Positions 1 to 10,740 of a stretch of DNA of 64,000 nt are shown here, piece by piece. Under the pieces are notes generated by a model. It was not told the DNA's origin and did not search any database. It saw nothing but the letters and a program-made list of their open reading frames with translations. The number at the start of each line of letters is the position of its first letter. The first letter of the stretch is position 1. The translations under genes and the position numbers were made by a program. Source of the stretch: Reticulitermes speratus (taxonomy: Eukaryota > Arthropoda > Insecta > Blattodea > Rhinotermitidae); NCBI GenBank assembly GCA_021186555.1, contig JAJKFL010000013.1, positions 37,747,644 to 37,811,643 of the forward strand, written 5' to 3'.

Positions 1-1530
1 GACGCTTGGGTTCAAATTCCAACTACTGCCCAGGACTGAGGGGTTTCAAATTTTGGGTAACCTTAAATTTAGTCATGACTGTACAGTGCACCGAGGCCGG
101 CATTGGAGGGTTAAGTCTGCAACATGTACGTAGTAGTATTTGTCATTAACTAATTAAGACGTGAAGAAATCTTGCTACAAAAATTCCCTCTCCTTCTCCT
201 TTTCTTCTTCTTCTTCTTCTTCCAACTCAGTTACAAGTCCATTCCCACCGTCAGACGTTCTAAACCCAACATTGCCATCCACGCCTGAGGCTTCCCACAT
301 TCAATTTTGTCCCTAGCTTTATGTGAGTTTAGTATTTTCGGTACTCTTCTATCTTGCATCGTATGTACATTCAGCAGACATTCACCTTTCGTATTAAGTA
401 ATATTTTTATTTGCCTTACGTTTCTGTATTTTTTCAGTTCGTCACAGGCTATATACCATCAACTGTTACCCATCTATGATACTTCTCATTGCTGGCCTAT
501 TGTTGTGCTTGAGGTCGTATGTTCATATGCATACTACTCTAACTTACAAGGTACGTTCTGCTAGGAAAGTTAGACTATATCTATACCCTTTAGGACATTA
601 GTAAGTTTTTTTCCTTAATATCAGAAATGAAAACATATTAGGAGGTAGGCCCCCTCTTCTAATTTTCAAAACTATTGAACAAATACCATCAATTAAAATT
701 GAAATTAAAACCAACTTGATGCACCTTCACTATTAAAAATTTTAATAGTAGATTAATTAACTCTTAATTAACCCGACATGTTTTGGTAAGGTACCTTACC
801 ATCTTCAGGGATTTTTACTACATTTAGTTGCGTAGACCATATATAAAACATACACAAGATATGATCCCACAAAGTCTCGTTGCATATAAAGTTTTCATAA
901 ATCACTAAAAGTCACTAAAACTCGTTTTAAAGAACTCTTAAAAACAGTCAACAGCTGCAATCCTGCAATAATTCCACCTTTGCAAAACTTATAGCACTGT
1001 TGTTGCACACTTTGTCATATCACCCACGCGTCCTGCATTTTCTATCGGAGTATGTCACGTAGAGAAGCTGTGTAGTGTATCTTAGTGTATCTTCCACTGT
1101 AGATCTGCTATGATCTGATATTATGTCTGCGCGTTATTATTGGCGTATTGTTATTTTCGTATGCATGGTTTTGCATTGCCGTTTTTTGTGTTTCCTGTTA
1201 CGTGGATTGTGTGTTATGCGTGTTTGGGGTGTATCGGTTGCTTGCTGTAATACCATCAAATTTGATGCTGTTTTCTCTAATTAAATATATCAAGTGAATT
1301 GGTTTAATATAAATCCTAATTTTTACGAAGCTTGAATAGAATTTTAGAGATGTCATCAGAAACATCCCATCGTAGGAGGTGCAGATTATGTACAATATGC
1401 TTATAAAATGTAATCCTCATTTCTTCGGCAGTGCGAATAAGTTTGAGACAGTAATTTGTTTTTGAAACATAGCATAAAATATAGTGCTAATGGCATTAAT
1501 TTCCATAGTAGTGTTTATTTATTTATTTAT
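1..1530. other. Stretch without recognised gene
   Basis: No exon, domain or repeat boundary is recognised here. A short TTC microsatellite lies at about 203-222. Open frames in this part are short and their peptides resemble nothing I know. Confidence 0.5.
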
Positions 1531-1731
1531 CTCTTCTCCAAAACATCCAGGCTGGCTTTGAAGCCCGCCCAGCCTCACATTCAATTGGTACCGTGGTACT
1601 TTCCTGGGGGTAAAGCTGCTGGGCTTGAAGTTGTCCAGTCACTTCCACCTCGTGTCGAGATTAAGAATGAGGGGAGCAATACTTCTCCTTGTGTGCCTTC
1701 CTGGCCTCGACAGGGACAAAGTTACCTTTCA
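1531..1731 (+). mobile_element. SINE family A, 5'-truncated
   Basis: The copy starts inside the SINE body at the CTTCTCCAAAACATCCAG block. It then carries the family landmarks in order: CCCAGCCTC, GGTAC, TAAAG, the GTTAAGAATGAG-like block, a pyrimidine-rich CTCCTTGTGTGCCTTC block and a tail with TTACCTTTC. The tRNA-like head is missing. It ends 55 bp before a family D SINE. Confidence 0.75.
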
Positions 1732-1772
1732 TTTATTAGTTTTTATGTAACCACCCTGTTAATAACTGTGAC

Positions 1773-2042
1773 TGTATAGCGCTGAAGCCGATCCCAGCGG
1801 CCGCGCCGTCTAAGGCGTGGTCTGTGGCTGTTCGCTTGCTGGGATTGAAGGTTCGAATCACGCCGGGAGCATGGATGTCTGTCTTTGTGAGTGTTGTGTG
1901 TTGTCGGCTGATCACTCCTCAGAGGAGTCCTACCGTGTATGGTGTGTCTGAGTGTGATCCTGAAGCCTCGATAATGAGGAGGCCCTGGCCCACTAGGGGC
2001 TGTTGCGCCATTGGGAAAAAAAAAAATGTAAGTAGCATTGAA
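1773..2042 (+). mobile_element. SINE family D with poly-A tail and degenerate target duplication
   Basis: The element proper is 1787-2026. The head has a Leu/Ser-tRNA-like A box (GGCCGCGCCGTCTAAGGCG) and a B box (GGTTCGAATC), which fit an internal Pol III promoter. A GT-rich body follows, then a conserved end (GGGGCTGTTGCGCCATTGGG) and 11 A. The flanks TGTATAGCGCTGAA (1773-1786) and TGTAAGTAGCATTGAA (2027-2042) look like an aged target-site duplication. Confidence 0.85.
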
Positions 2043-3376
2043 TTGTAGGATAATAGAGTAAATAATAAACTGAAAATTATGTGAGCGGAAGTGATCGTAG
2101 CTTAATTTGAGGCACCGCACATTAATTTCCTAATGTGGCTGAGGAAAACCACAAAAACCGCGGTATAGCCGGTCTTCGGGTTGGCTGTTGCATAAAATAC
2201 ATATGTATGCTTACATATTTAGATATGAACTAAATGTTATAATTTAAACGGCTTGTAAGCACAGACGTTACGTTAAGTGTGACCGTGATTCAGCAGTTCT
2301 TCTTTTTCGTTAATTTGGCAACACTTACGGTATCTGAACTGTATGACATCGATAGTAGATGAAGGAAAAGGAATATGAAGAATGTGTGAAATGATATTCA
2401 CAGGGAAAACCTGAAGGACACCCAGCCCTTATTTTACGCCCGATTGTTTTACGCCTTTTTTCTTTAACGCACCTTGCCACTTTACGCCACTTCTTAATTT
2501 GCGCTCTCTCATTTCCAGTTTAACGCCATTTGAGCTTGCTGCGTTCCATGAGCCCAGCCACTTACTTCTGATGGGAATATCATTTTTATTTACACCCATT
2601 TTTTTTTCAGGAAAGCAGCTGGAACGTAAAACAAGCGCTGGCTGTACTCGGATAGAAACCTCTATCACTGCCACTTTGTCTTCCACAAATGCCACATGGC
2701 TGCATGGGAACGAATGCGTGTTTCCGCAGTATTTGTTGTTTCCCACTGAGAGTAGGAGACTGCTAGACAGTCGTACACAACAAAGAGTCATAACGAACAG
2801 GACTTCGTGTTAATTATTTAGTCATTATGTTTCATGCCAGAACATGGGCTGCTAATCGTGTAGTTCCGTACAGGAATAAACAGTATCGAAGATTCACCAT
2901 ATGCACCACTAAATGATGAAATAAGCTAAGAAAGCGAAATTTTCTGCACATTGGTTTGACAGGCGTTGAGTACTCTAGTGCTGTGTCATGGCTTAGGAGC
3001 ATGCTGGGTAAATAATGTGCGTCATGTTGCATGAGACAGCTCGAATCTAGGAATCTATGCTGCAAGACCCAGCCGTTCCTTATTAATAATAAGACGAAGG
3101 TAGTGTTGGTATAATAAACAGGAGATGCTGACTGAGATTAAACACACATCCTCATCACTGGACCAGCGATATGCTGCAGGGTTGGCCAAATTAGATACCA
3201 AAGTTTACTCTGCCTGAACACGGCGCCATTAAATAATACAGGCGGCGTGCAGGTAGAATATCCACATATCGGAACTAAATGGATGCGAGTTATAATCTTC
3301 CTGCACCAGCCGCTTTACCGTCTGCAAGGAGCCTCAACAGTCTCTGGGTAGGAAACTATGGTAAAAAGGTAAAGCA
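2043..3376. other. Stretch without recognised gene
   Basis: No exon is recognised. Around 2125-2180 a short piece (GGAAAACCACAAAAACCGCGGTATAGCCGG) resembles the end of a family E SINE on the - strand. At 2430-2530 the words TTTACGCC and TTTAACGCC recur several times. The remainder is featureless to me. Confidence 0.4.
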
Positions 3377-3660
3377 ATCCCTGTACAGGCCTGGACAGAC
3401 CCTGAGGGTTCCAGGAGGTTGAGGCCCCCAGATTTGATTCAAGAAGGTGTTAAGGTTATCAGCCCTGTGCATCGGCCGCCTTTACCACCCAGGAAATATT
3501 CCTGGTACTCATTTCTATTAGAGGCTGAGTCGATCCCAGGGCCACAGTGCGGCCCGAAGGATTATGTCAATGAAAAATTCCATCGGGAATCGAACCCGCG
3601 ACGTTCCGTCTTGTAGCGCAGTGCCTTAACCAACCGCACAACCGCGTTTCCCCAGGGTAG
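3377..3660 (-). mobile_element. SINE family B, near full length
   Basis: Read on the - strand, the head is tRNA-like: TTGGTTAAGGCACTGCGCTAC as A-box region and GGGTTCGATTCCCG as a perfect B box. The body contains GAGTACCAGGAAT and GGTAAAGGCGGCCG and ends in the CCAGGCCTGTACAGGGATTG block. Other copies lie at 46267-46540 (-) and 57828-58045 (+). Confidence 0.8.
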
Positions 3661-3850
3661 GAAACCATGGGGGGGGGGGGAGGGGCCCAGAATCGGTCTG
3701 GATATGATGGCGAAAAGAAAATTCTCAGTCTTGCATGAATACAATTCTGGTTGTCCAAACCGAACGCAGTCAGTTTAGTGAGATATCCCGGGTCACAACT
3801 AACTGATACCAGAATCATTAACAGTCTCACCGCTGAAATAAATACATGCT

Positions 3851-4045
3851 GTTTAGTGGCCCTCCGCTTCTTGTTCTGAATATATTTAGACCTTGGATCC
3901 GTTTAGTGGCCCACTATTCCTTCTTCTGAATGCACGTAGGCCTCACACCACCTCCAGTGCCCCCCCCCCCCCCTGTTCTGAATGCTCTAACACCTTACAT
4001 CTCCTTCTTCTGTTGCTTCTACTGAATGAACGTGGACCTCACAGT
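3851..4045. repeat. Degenerate local duplication, ~50-bp units, with poly-C tract
   Basis: Blocks of the form GTTTAGTGGCCC...CTTCTTCTGAATG...GTAGGCCT recur about three times with many changes. A run of 13 C lies at about 3961-3973. Confidence 0.35.
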
Positions 4046-4254
4046 TTCACTGAAATAAGAGAAAAATTAAGATTTGGTTTGAACATTCGGTCTTCCTCCT
4101 TGCCTTCCTTTTGAAAAGTCGAAAATTACGTCGTGAAGTGCAAATGTACAAGGCATATAGTCAAATGGTCACGACACAACCCATTCACGTAAGGCAGACA
4201 TGTTTGTAAGCACCTTAGTGTCATTTTCTGTAGCCTAAAAAAGCAACTGTACTT

Positions 4255-4341
4255 CTCTTCTCAAAAACGTCCGTACCGTTTAAAGGACGTCTCTTCTCAA
4301 AAACGTCCGTACCGTTTAAAGGACTTATCTTCTCAAAAACG
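4255..4341 (+). repeat. 36-bp tandem repeat, 2.4 copies, grown from a SINE A segment
   Basis: The 36-bp unit CTCTTCTCAAAAACGTCCGTACCGTTTAAAGGACG-like starts at 4255, 4291 and 4327. The third, partial unit runs straight into the SINE A copy that follows, and its CTTCTCAAAAACGTC is the SINE's own CTTCTCCAAAACGTCC block. Confidence 0.8.
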
Positions 4342-4547
4342 TCAGAAAGGCTCTGGAGTCCACCCAGCCTCCTATGCAACGGGTACAGGGAGCTGTTTCC
4401 TTGGGGTAAAGCGGTCGACGTGCGAAGCTCACCATCTAGTGCTAATCTTAAGAATGCATGGAGTCATACATCTACTTCTCCATGTGCCTTCATGGTGTGG
4501 TGCCTAATTAAGCACAGGGACAGTTGTACCTTTACCTTATAGTGGGT
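4338..4547 (+). mobile_element. SINE family A, 5'-truncated
   Basis: The landmarks CACCCAGCCTCC, GGGTACAGGGAG, TTGGGGTAAAGCGG, CATCTAGTGC and TTAAGAATGCATGGAG appear in order, and the tail is ACAGTTGTACCTTTACCTTA. The head is absent and the 5' edge merges with the 36-bp tandem repeat. Confidence 0.8.
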
Positions 4548-4719
4548 TACAATTACTTTAGAGTGCCAGAAAGGAACTGTTATCTAAATTACTCAAATTA
4601 TAAAAATAAATTTTACAGTGCTTAAAAAGTACTTGTTCAGTATAATGTTCAAGCTATTAAGATACATTTACTGAAACTGTAACAGACTTGGAAATTAATT
4701 TGTTATTGTTTGTATACAT

Positions 4720-5172
4720 CTAGAGCAGCCCGCTCAACCCTCAATGTGCTACGGGCAAATTCAGGAAGATTTGGTCTGCATGCGGGCAACATGAAATTCG
4801 ATACACAGAATGAAGAATGAATAAGTATAGTATAATTATATGTATGATTTTACCTTTGTATTTTTATATACATCGTGTGCAACAAAAATGTACAGATAAT
4901 AGGAAACATTTATTTAAAAAATGCAATTTAAAACCTAGGCTACAGTGTCGCTATTTTTAGCACATTTGTATAAAATAAATGAATAATATAATGTATGACT
5001 CCATAAACAAACAGCTCACAAGTTTTCAAAATTGCTTCAGCGTTCTACTTTAGCTGTGCTAGGAGGAGAGTTAAGTGACGCTTTCACATTTCAAATTTCT
5101 CCGCGGGCAACATAACTGTATCGCGAGCAACATGTTGCCCGCGAGCTACGGGTTGAGCGAGCGTGCTCTAGA
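4720..5172. mobile_element. Unclassified element with ~40-bp terminal inverted repeats
   Basis: The left end CTAGAGCAGCCCGCTCAACC and the reverse complement of the right end (CTAGAGCACGCTCGCTCAAC) match, with a second matching block CTACGGGCAA / GCTCGCGGGCAA. The interior is AT-rich and non-coding, so this is a MITE-like non-autonomous DNA transposon. I could not define a target duplication. hAT is possible but unproven. Confidence 0.55.
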
Positions 5173-5274
5173 GGAAGCACAGAACGTGAAAATCAGGACA
5201 AAAGCTAGGAACGTCCGGTGATTAAATGTAAACCGAGGAATACATGGACTCGAGGGGGTCATATACATATATTA

Positions 5275-5440
5275 ACTGACGGAGTGGGTGTTTAAATTTT
5301 AGCGCATGCTGTATGAAGAAGGTGAATATTATTTGAACTGAAAAAGATAAAATTATGAAATAAACGGAGTTTTGTAGAACATAAGTCTTAGATTATTCAG
5401 CTTGTAAATATCAGTGTTGACTAAATATATAGCATGAATT
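5275..5440 (-). repeat. Interspersed repeat family S, copy 1
   Basis: The reverse complement matches 18155-18330 and 27468-27630. Shared blocks are ATATATTTAG, TAATTTTATCTTTTTC, TTCAAATAATA, CATGCGCTAAAATTTAAA and a CCACCCC-like end. It has no coding content and its class is unknown. Confidence 0.65.
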
Positions 5441-5746
5441 TCTAGGGAAGATAACCTACGTGAGTACTATATCTAGCCTAGTACATGCGGTTGATAAAGG
5501 TTAATATATGCGCACGCATGTTCTTGTGTATTTAATGGATAATAAAAGAAAAAAGAATAAGGAAATAACGTGGACACTTTGTAGCTTCAATAAGTATGTC
5601 CTAATAATTTGAAAAACATACTGAAGAGGAAGGATACTTCTTAAACATCATAAATTCGATGTTAATAATGTGAACATTTCACTGAACACGCCATTTAAAG
5701 CGCTGTAAAGTTATTGTTAACACATTGTAATCAATAGTCTTCTAAA

Positions 5747-5777
5747 GACGACCTAACAGGGTCGAAACATGTCGAGC
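5747..5777 (+). ncRNA. Hammerhead-like module H1 (degenerate)
   Basis: Order: box CTAAAGA, one extra base C, hairpin GACC/GGTC, then GAAACATGTC. If functional, the predicted cleavage triplet is GTC. Flanks CTT and GAG can pair (one G-U). The box has one change from CTGANGA, so activity is doubtful. Confidence 0.4.
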
Positions 5778-5884
5778 CTATGTGAATGATGTTGAACTTC
5801 GTCACATCAAATACGTACAGGATTTGTTGTTGTGATGTTGCATTTGACGGTGCACCTGGCATTTGCCGTAAGGTCTGAAGTTGT

Positions 5885-6105
5885 CACGATCGTGAATATC
5901 ATCACGATGAATGTCATCACGATGGTGAATATCATCACGATGGTGAATGTCATTAGGATGTTGAGTATCATCACGATGGTGAATGTCATCACGATGGTGA
6001 ATATCATCACGATGGTGAATGTCATTAGGATGTTGAGTATCATCACGATGGTGAATATCATCACGGTCGTGATGATATTCACGATCGTGAATGTCACCAC
6101 AGTAT
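5885..6105. repeat. 18-bp minisatellite with 72-bp higher-order period
   Basis: About 12 units of the type ATCACGATGGTGAATGTC are present. A variant CATTAGGATGTTGAG unit recurs at exactly 72 bp (5951 and 6023), a four-unit higher-order repeat. Because 18 is a multiple of 3, long open frames exist on both strands by chance. A 12-bp perfect hairpin with a 4-base loop lies at 6053-6080. Confidence 0.85.
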
Positions 6106-7700
6106 CTTCAGGTTAGCCTGAATACAGAGGCATCATGTTCCTCCGAAATGTTGGTACCTATAAATATCCTAAACTACACGACAGGGGCGCACCGAAGGGG
6201 GGGGGGGGCGAACTGCCGGGCTGCAGCCCTCCCCAAACCCCCCAAACCGAAATTTAAAAAATGCAGATTTTGTAGACACGATGATATCAAAAGGTTTACG
6301 TGATTTACGCTTCACCCGAAATCAGCCACTGAAATCGGCTGATGACTAGTACATTCTAATTGTGAAAATAAATTAATAAAATTAAAAAACAAGAAGACAG
6401 GACACTGTGATTGAGTCATGGAACATGTAGTTACATTTGTATGTATATAGATGCAGTTGGAAACAGTGTTATTTTACATTTATACTTACAACATAATTTT
6501 TATAACATAATTTTTAAAATCAAACATAAATTATATATAGCTTCAGGGTCAGCCCCCTCCCCCAATTAAAAATTCTGGGTGCGCACCACTTACACGGCGT
6601 CGTGCCCGATAGGACAGCAGTCTTAATAGTTATCCTTGTGCTTAGCAGCACACCGTAAAGTCACATGTGGAAGTGGTGGTGTAACTCCAGGCATTCATAG
6701 CCTCAGTACGAGACGGAGTGGTCAGCGTGAAGCCCCGCCCACCTCATCCCCGTGGAAGAGCCTCCTGTTGGATAGTAGGCTGAATGGACTCAAGAGACCT
6801 TTAGAAATTATAAAGTAATATGTGTGGCTTATCAACAATGAAGACTTTGGCTTTCTATTGACACGCACCAACAAAAGGTACGAATTCTTTCTTTAAAAGC
6901 TGGGCATAAAGAGTGTTAATAAAACAGTTTGAAAAATCAGAATTCTAAAGGCCACTGTTGACTGTTCAACTTGGTACACAGTATAATCAATTATCTTATG
7001 TTGAAAGAAAACAATTAACACATTTCTACTGATGCTACTGTAAGGTTCTATGAGAATGGATGTTGGTTACTCTCAAAATGCGTCCTTCCTGAAACCATTA
7101 AATACACTATTACTCTCTTTATTCCATTCTTAGAGCAGAAGTAATTGTATCTCTGTTTACTTGACTATTAAAACTGTTGACAAGATGTGACCCCAACGGA
7201 AACTTAGTGACTGCCTGTGTCTACAGGTGTCACTGCTGCATAATTGAATTGATTTATGGTCGCATGAGTAAATCTTTGAGACTTTGTGGGGATTGTGTGA
7301 CGACGAAACGACCATACTTGTTTTTTTTTTGTCCTAAACAAAGGGCCTGGAGCTTGGAAATTACAAATTTGCTTCCAAATGATTTTCACATTCCAGGAGG
7401 CGTAATTCACAGTTGCTGGAACAACCAGATCGGAAATGTGGGGCATACAGTTCCTGTGTCAAAACAATAAACTCTGAACCTACATTACGTTTCTCATAAC
7501 CGTATAAAGAATGCCTAAAATGTGCAGTGTTTTTCTTGGCAAGGTAACAATAGCTCTGCTGCTGAATAAATTCCACATCTCATATACAAACTGTATATCA
7601 ATTATCATCAGATTACTTCTTTACGAAGATAATAGTCACTAAACCCACCAAGAAATTCCTAGTCTTCTATGGAACCCGACATTTCAATTACTGATCCACA
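6106..7700. other. Stretch without recognised gene
   Basis: There is no recognised exon or full repeat. A G-run lies at about 6197-6208. The open frames at 7177-7470 and its antisense have no family features that I recognise. Confidence 0.45.
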
Positions 7701-7701
7701 A

Positions 7702-7900
7702 GGTACTTCAGCTACACGCTCCGGCCGTTTACCACCCCCCCCCCCCTCGCGAAGGAACCCACCGTACACGCGGAATAAGAGGCTGGGTGGACCCCAGAGC
7801 CCGTCTGGACATTTTGGAGTAGAGAAAAATCTCTTGCTGCAGCCGGGTTCTAATCCCGGATCATCCAGTCCGTTGCCTAGTCAATACACCGACCACGTGA
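7702..7900 (-). mobile_element. SINE family A, 3'-truncated
   Basis: On the - strand the head contains GGATTAGAACCCGGCT (altered B box) and GATCATCCGGG-type neighbours, followed by the TCTCTACTCC, CCAGACGGGCTCTGGGG and CCACCCAGCC blocks. It stops at the GGCCGGAGCGTG block. A C/G homopolymer near 7735-7746 replaces part of the TAAAG region. Confidence 0.7.
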
Positions 7901-7904
7901 CAAT

Positions 7905-8012
7905 GTGACAATGGGCTGTCGCACGGTGATTGGTGAGTATGTAGCAATGGTGGAATGATAATTAGCAGGGGGAAAACCGAAGAAACTGGGAGATAAACCC
8001 GCTTCGTTGACA
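7905..8012 (-). mobile_element. SINE family C, 3' part
   Basis: The reverse complement reads through the family C body: TTTCTTCGGTTTTCC, CATTCCACCATTGC and TACTCACC. The tRNA-like head is missing. It directly abuts the SINE A copy to its left. Confidence 0.6.
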
Positions 8013-8640
8013 TTTCTTTCACAATGTCCTTACCAGATTGCATACAAATAATCTGACATCAAAAGGGTTATGGAATGTAACTTTTCAGCCTTCTTTCCTT
8101 TTAAGAACTCCTAGACTTCATTCTTTGTTACTTTCCAGATTGTTAACTTTCTCACAGATCATGCAATCTTGCATATGGACTGACGTAAGCTTGCGCTGCG
8201 TTCCGGCGGGGTGTGACCTGAGAAACTTAAACACTGGCATGTGCTGTGGGCAGCACAGTCAATACTGTTATCTGCAGCTCATCGGCCAAACAGAGGGGGC
8301 TTTGTCACAACAGCACGGGCTAATGAGATTGCAATCAGAAGACGGAGAAGAAGAAATCTCTTCCTGCACGTCTTGAAGGCCGTTCACAGCTGCGTTAACG
8401 GATGAGACTTGCGGAGGCTTGCCCGCAGGTCACTGGGTCAGGAGGTAGCGTAATGCATTAGAGGTTGACTTCGGAAACGGGGCTTAGAAAAATTAATTAA
8501 TATTCGGATATCAGTTGCTGAGCGCTGTACTGGAGTTGCGGGTCCTAAACGACTCAACGTTTTTAGTGCTGTCGCTACGAAAAATTGCAAACGTTTCCGT
8601 ATCTGTTTGTCTGTCCTTATATAATAATGCGTGAACCACG
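8013..8640. other. Stretch without recognised gene
   Basis: A 112-codon open frame at 8038-8376 has no recognised domain, splice structure or codon signature. I see no repeat boundaries. Confidence 0.4.
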
Positions 8641-8641
8641 G

Positions 8642-8885
8642 TCGTGCCATGGATTAGGTCGCTGGCCTCTCACCGAGAAGGCCCGGGTTCGATCCCGGGT
8701 CAGTCCATGTAGGATTTGTGGTGGACACAGTGGCACTGTGACAGGTTTCTCACCAAGTATTTCGGCTTTCTCTTGTCGCTGACATTTTACCAATGCTCCG
8801 TACTCATATCTAATTCATCTATCACCGACGGGATATGATCTCAGCAGTTGAAAACATCGTTAAATAAAGCACATCCCTCTTCACT
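8642..8885 (+). mobile_element. SINE family C, near full length
   Basis: tRNA-like head GCCATGGATTAGGTCGCTGG with perfect B box GGGTTCGATCCC at about 8684-8697. The body reads GTCCATGTAGGATTTGTGG, GTGGCACTGTGACAGG and ATTTCGGCTTTCTC, and the 3' end has CGACGGGATATGATCTCAG and AATAAAGCACATC. Confidence 0.85.
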
Positions 8886-9248
8886 TTCCTTTCGAGAACC
8901 ACTGAGCGGATTTTTGTGAACTGTCATAATGGGGAGTTTTACAAAATTTATCAACGCATTCCAATTTTGTTTAAAATAAGACAATAATAATGGCCACTTT
9001 ACGTAACATACAAGCGTTTCTCTTCCATGTAGAATTTAACTCCTGCATAACTCGCCAAATAGGCCCAATTTATCAGAGCGAAAAATGTTTTGAACAAGCA
9101 TTGCAGCGAAAAGGGAAAGGCAATTTTATATTATCCAATACTTTTTTTCCGTGAGTCAGTGTTTAGAGGTAATCAAACAAGAAAGGAGCGAAAGCGCAAG
9201 AATTGTTATAGTACGTCTGCACTTCCTAACTTGTTGTGAGCATACACC

Positions 9249-9515
9249 CAGGGATAGCTCAGTCGGTATAGCGACTCGCTACTGGCTGGACGGTCCGGAT
9301 ATTGAATCCCGGTGGAGGCGAGATTTTCCATACCCGTCCGCCCACTCAGCATCCTGTACAATGGGTCCCGAGTCTTCCCCGGGGGTAAAGTGGCTGGGGC
9401 CCGGTGCTGACCACCCACCCCCATGTAGCGCCGAGTTTGCGATTGTGTTGGAGCTATACCTCCCCTTCCCCTCTGTGCCTGCACAGATATGTCATGGGGT
9501 GACCTTTACCTTACC
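9249..9515 (+). mobile_element. SINE family A, full length
   Basis: This is the best view of the family. Its A box TAGCTCAGTCGG is perfect, its B box is decayed (ATATTGAATCCC), and GGAGGCGAGATTTTCC follows. The GGGGGTAAAGTGGCTGGGGC core, the GAGCTATACCTCC block and a CCTTTACCTTACC tail complete it. A tRNA-derived SINE of this form is transcribed by Pol III and mobilised by a partner LINE. Confidence 0.9.
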
Positions 9516-9987
9516 CATTATTGATAACATTTATTATCTATATAATTAACAGAATTGTGTATAGAGTTTTCTAAATTAAATATTAAGTTATTAGAAATTC
9601 AAATCCAGCAGATACGAATATTATCTACCTCTCTTTCTTAAATCACGTGACATTAAGCAACTAACTTACTCGTCGTATCAAGACGCACATCGTAACCTTC
9701 CTCCAGTGTACCAGCAAGATCAGGGATGTTAATGTTGTTTGATTGGATCGGAGGTCACTAGGGTCGCAAGACAACATACGAAGGCCATATAGTGATTTAA
9801 TTAACAGTGAAGGAAGTTGTCACCAGCTTGCTGGCTTTCACGAGAACCACTGACGACTTCTAAATTAGAAATTTTACTGTAGATGTCTCTTAATCATCAC
9901 CTCACTGTTTTAACCTTTAAAGCTCGTTCTGTCGAAAAACATCCTTCTGAATCTTTATTTAAAACACCTCCTTTGTTTTTGTGCTTC

Positions 9988-10356
9988 TTTTTACAAGTAA
10001 ACTAATTCAAGTTGTTCTTCCACTTGCTCCAGACATGAAATCTCTCAAAACAAATGTGAATTTTTACAAGTAAAAGAATTCAAGTTGTTCTTCCACTTGC
10101 TCCAGACATGAAATCTCTCAAAACAACTGTGAATTTTTACAAGTAAAAGAATTCAAGTTGTTCTTTCACTTGCTCCAGACATGAAATCTCTCAAAACAAC
10201 TGTGAATTTTTACAAGTAAAAGAATTCAAGTTGTTCTTCCACTTGCTCCAGACATGAAATCTCTCAAAACAACTGTGAATTTTTACAAGTAAAAGAATTC
10301 AAGTTGTTCTTCCACTTGCTCCAGACATGAAATCTCTCAAAACAACTGTGAATTTT
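9988..10356 (+). repeat. 73-bp tandem repeat, five copies
   Basis: The word CACTTGCTCC recurs at 10021, 10094, 10167, 10240 and 10313, an exact 73-bp period. Units are nearly identical (single-base differences, and the first unit is the most diverged), which points to recent amplification. Confidence 0.95.
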
Positions 10357-10554
10357 CAAAGAGTACTCCCACTTAAAACAATACAAATTCGCATGTTTCG
10401 ACAGCATACTATCAAGGCGGAGGGACAAGGAATTTATGCTTCTAGCCGGAGTCGAATCACTGACGTCCACACGGCGGTTATTCACATTCCTGGGCGAGAA
10501 ATTTGTCAGAGTACTTGAACTGAGGTTGGGTTATGGCACAGTGTAGTAGCACTG

Positions 10555-10640
10555 GTGGCTACGATAGTTTCGGGGCTCCCGGGGTACCAGTACTTCTGAA
10601 ACGTCGATAAATACTTAACCAGACTACATGGTGTTATTTA
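10555..10640 (+). ncRNA. H2 module (GAAAC hairpin family), partial
   Basis: CCCGGGGTACCAGTACTTCT followed by GAAACGTCGATAAATAC, then CCAGACTACATGGTGTTA. The last block is the conserved companion of H2 copies elsewhere in this window. The left box is not preserved. Confidence 0.4.
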
Positions 10641-10667
10641 TTTGGTGTCATGTGTTTATTTATTTTC

Positions 10668-10740
10668 GGACCGAGATCTGAACCCGGGATCTCCCGAATA
10701 CGGTGCATCAGTGCTCCTCATTCCATAATGCCCCGTTATA
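10668..10740 (-). mobile_element. tRNA-like SINE head remnant
   Basis: On the - strand GAGATCCCGGGTTCAGATC resembles a B box within a tRNA-like block preceded by CACTGATGCACCG. The body is not assignable to families A-D. Confidence 0.35.

Noticed and set aside
5807..6116. Two overlapping proteins of 94-97 residues on opposite strands
   Set aside because: They are produced by an 18-bp minisatellite whose unit is a multiple of three; the MVNIIT-type repeats have no protein family.
9249..9330. tRNA gene (A and B boxes, similar blocks at more than 15 places)
   Set aside because: The blocks are heads of SINE copies: they lack a full acceptor stem and cloverleaf, are followed by the conserved SINE body, and vary too much to be functional tRNAs.
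9151..9549. 132-residue protein
   Set aside because: It is the translation of a full-length SINE A with flanks.
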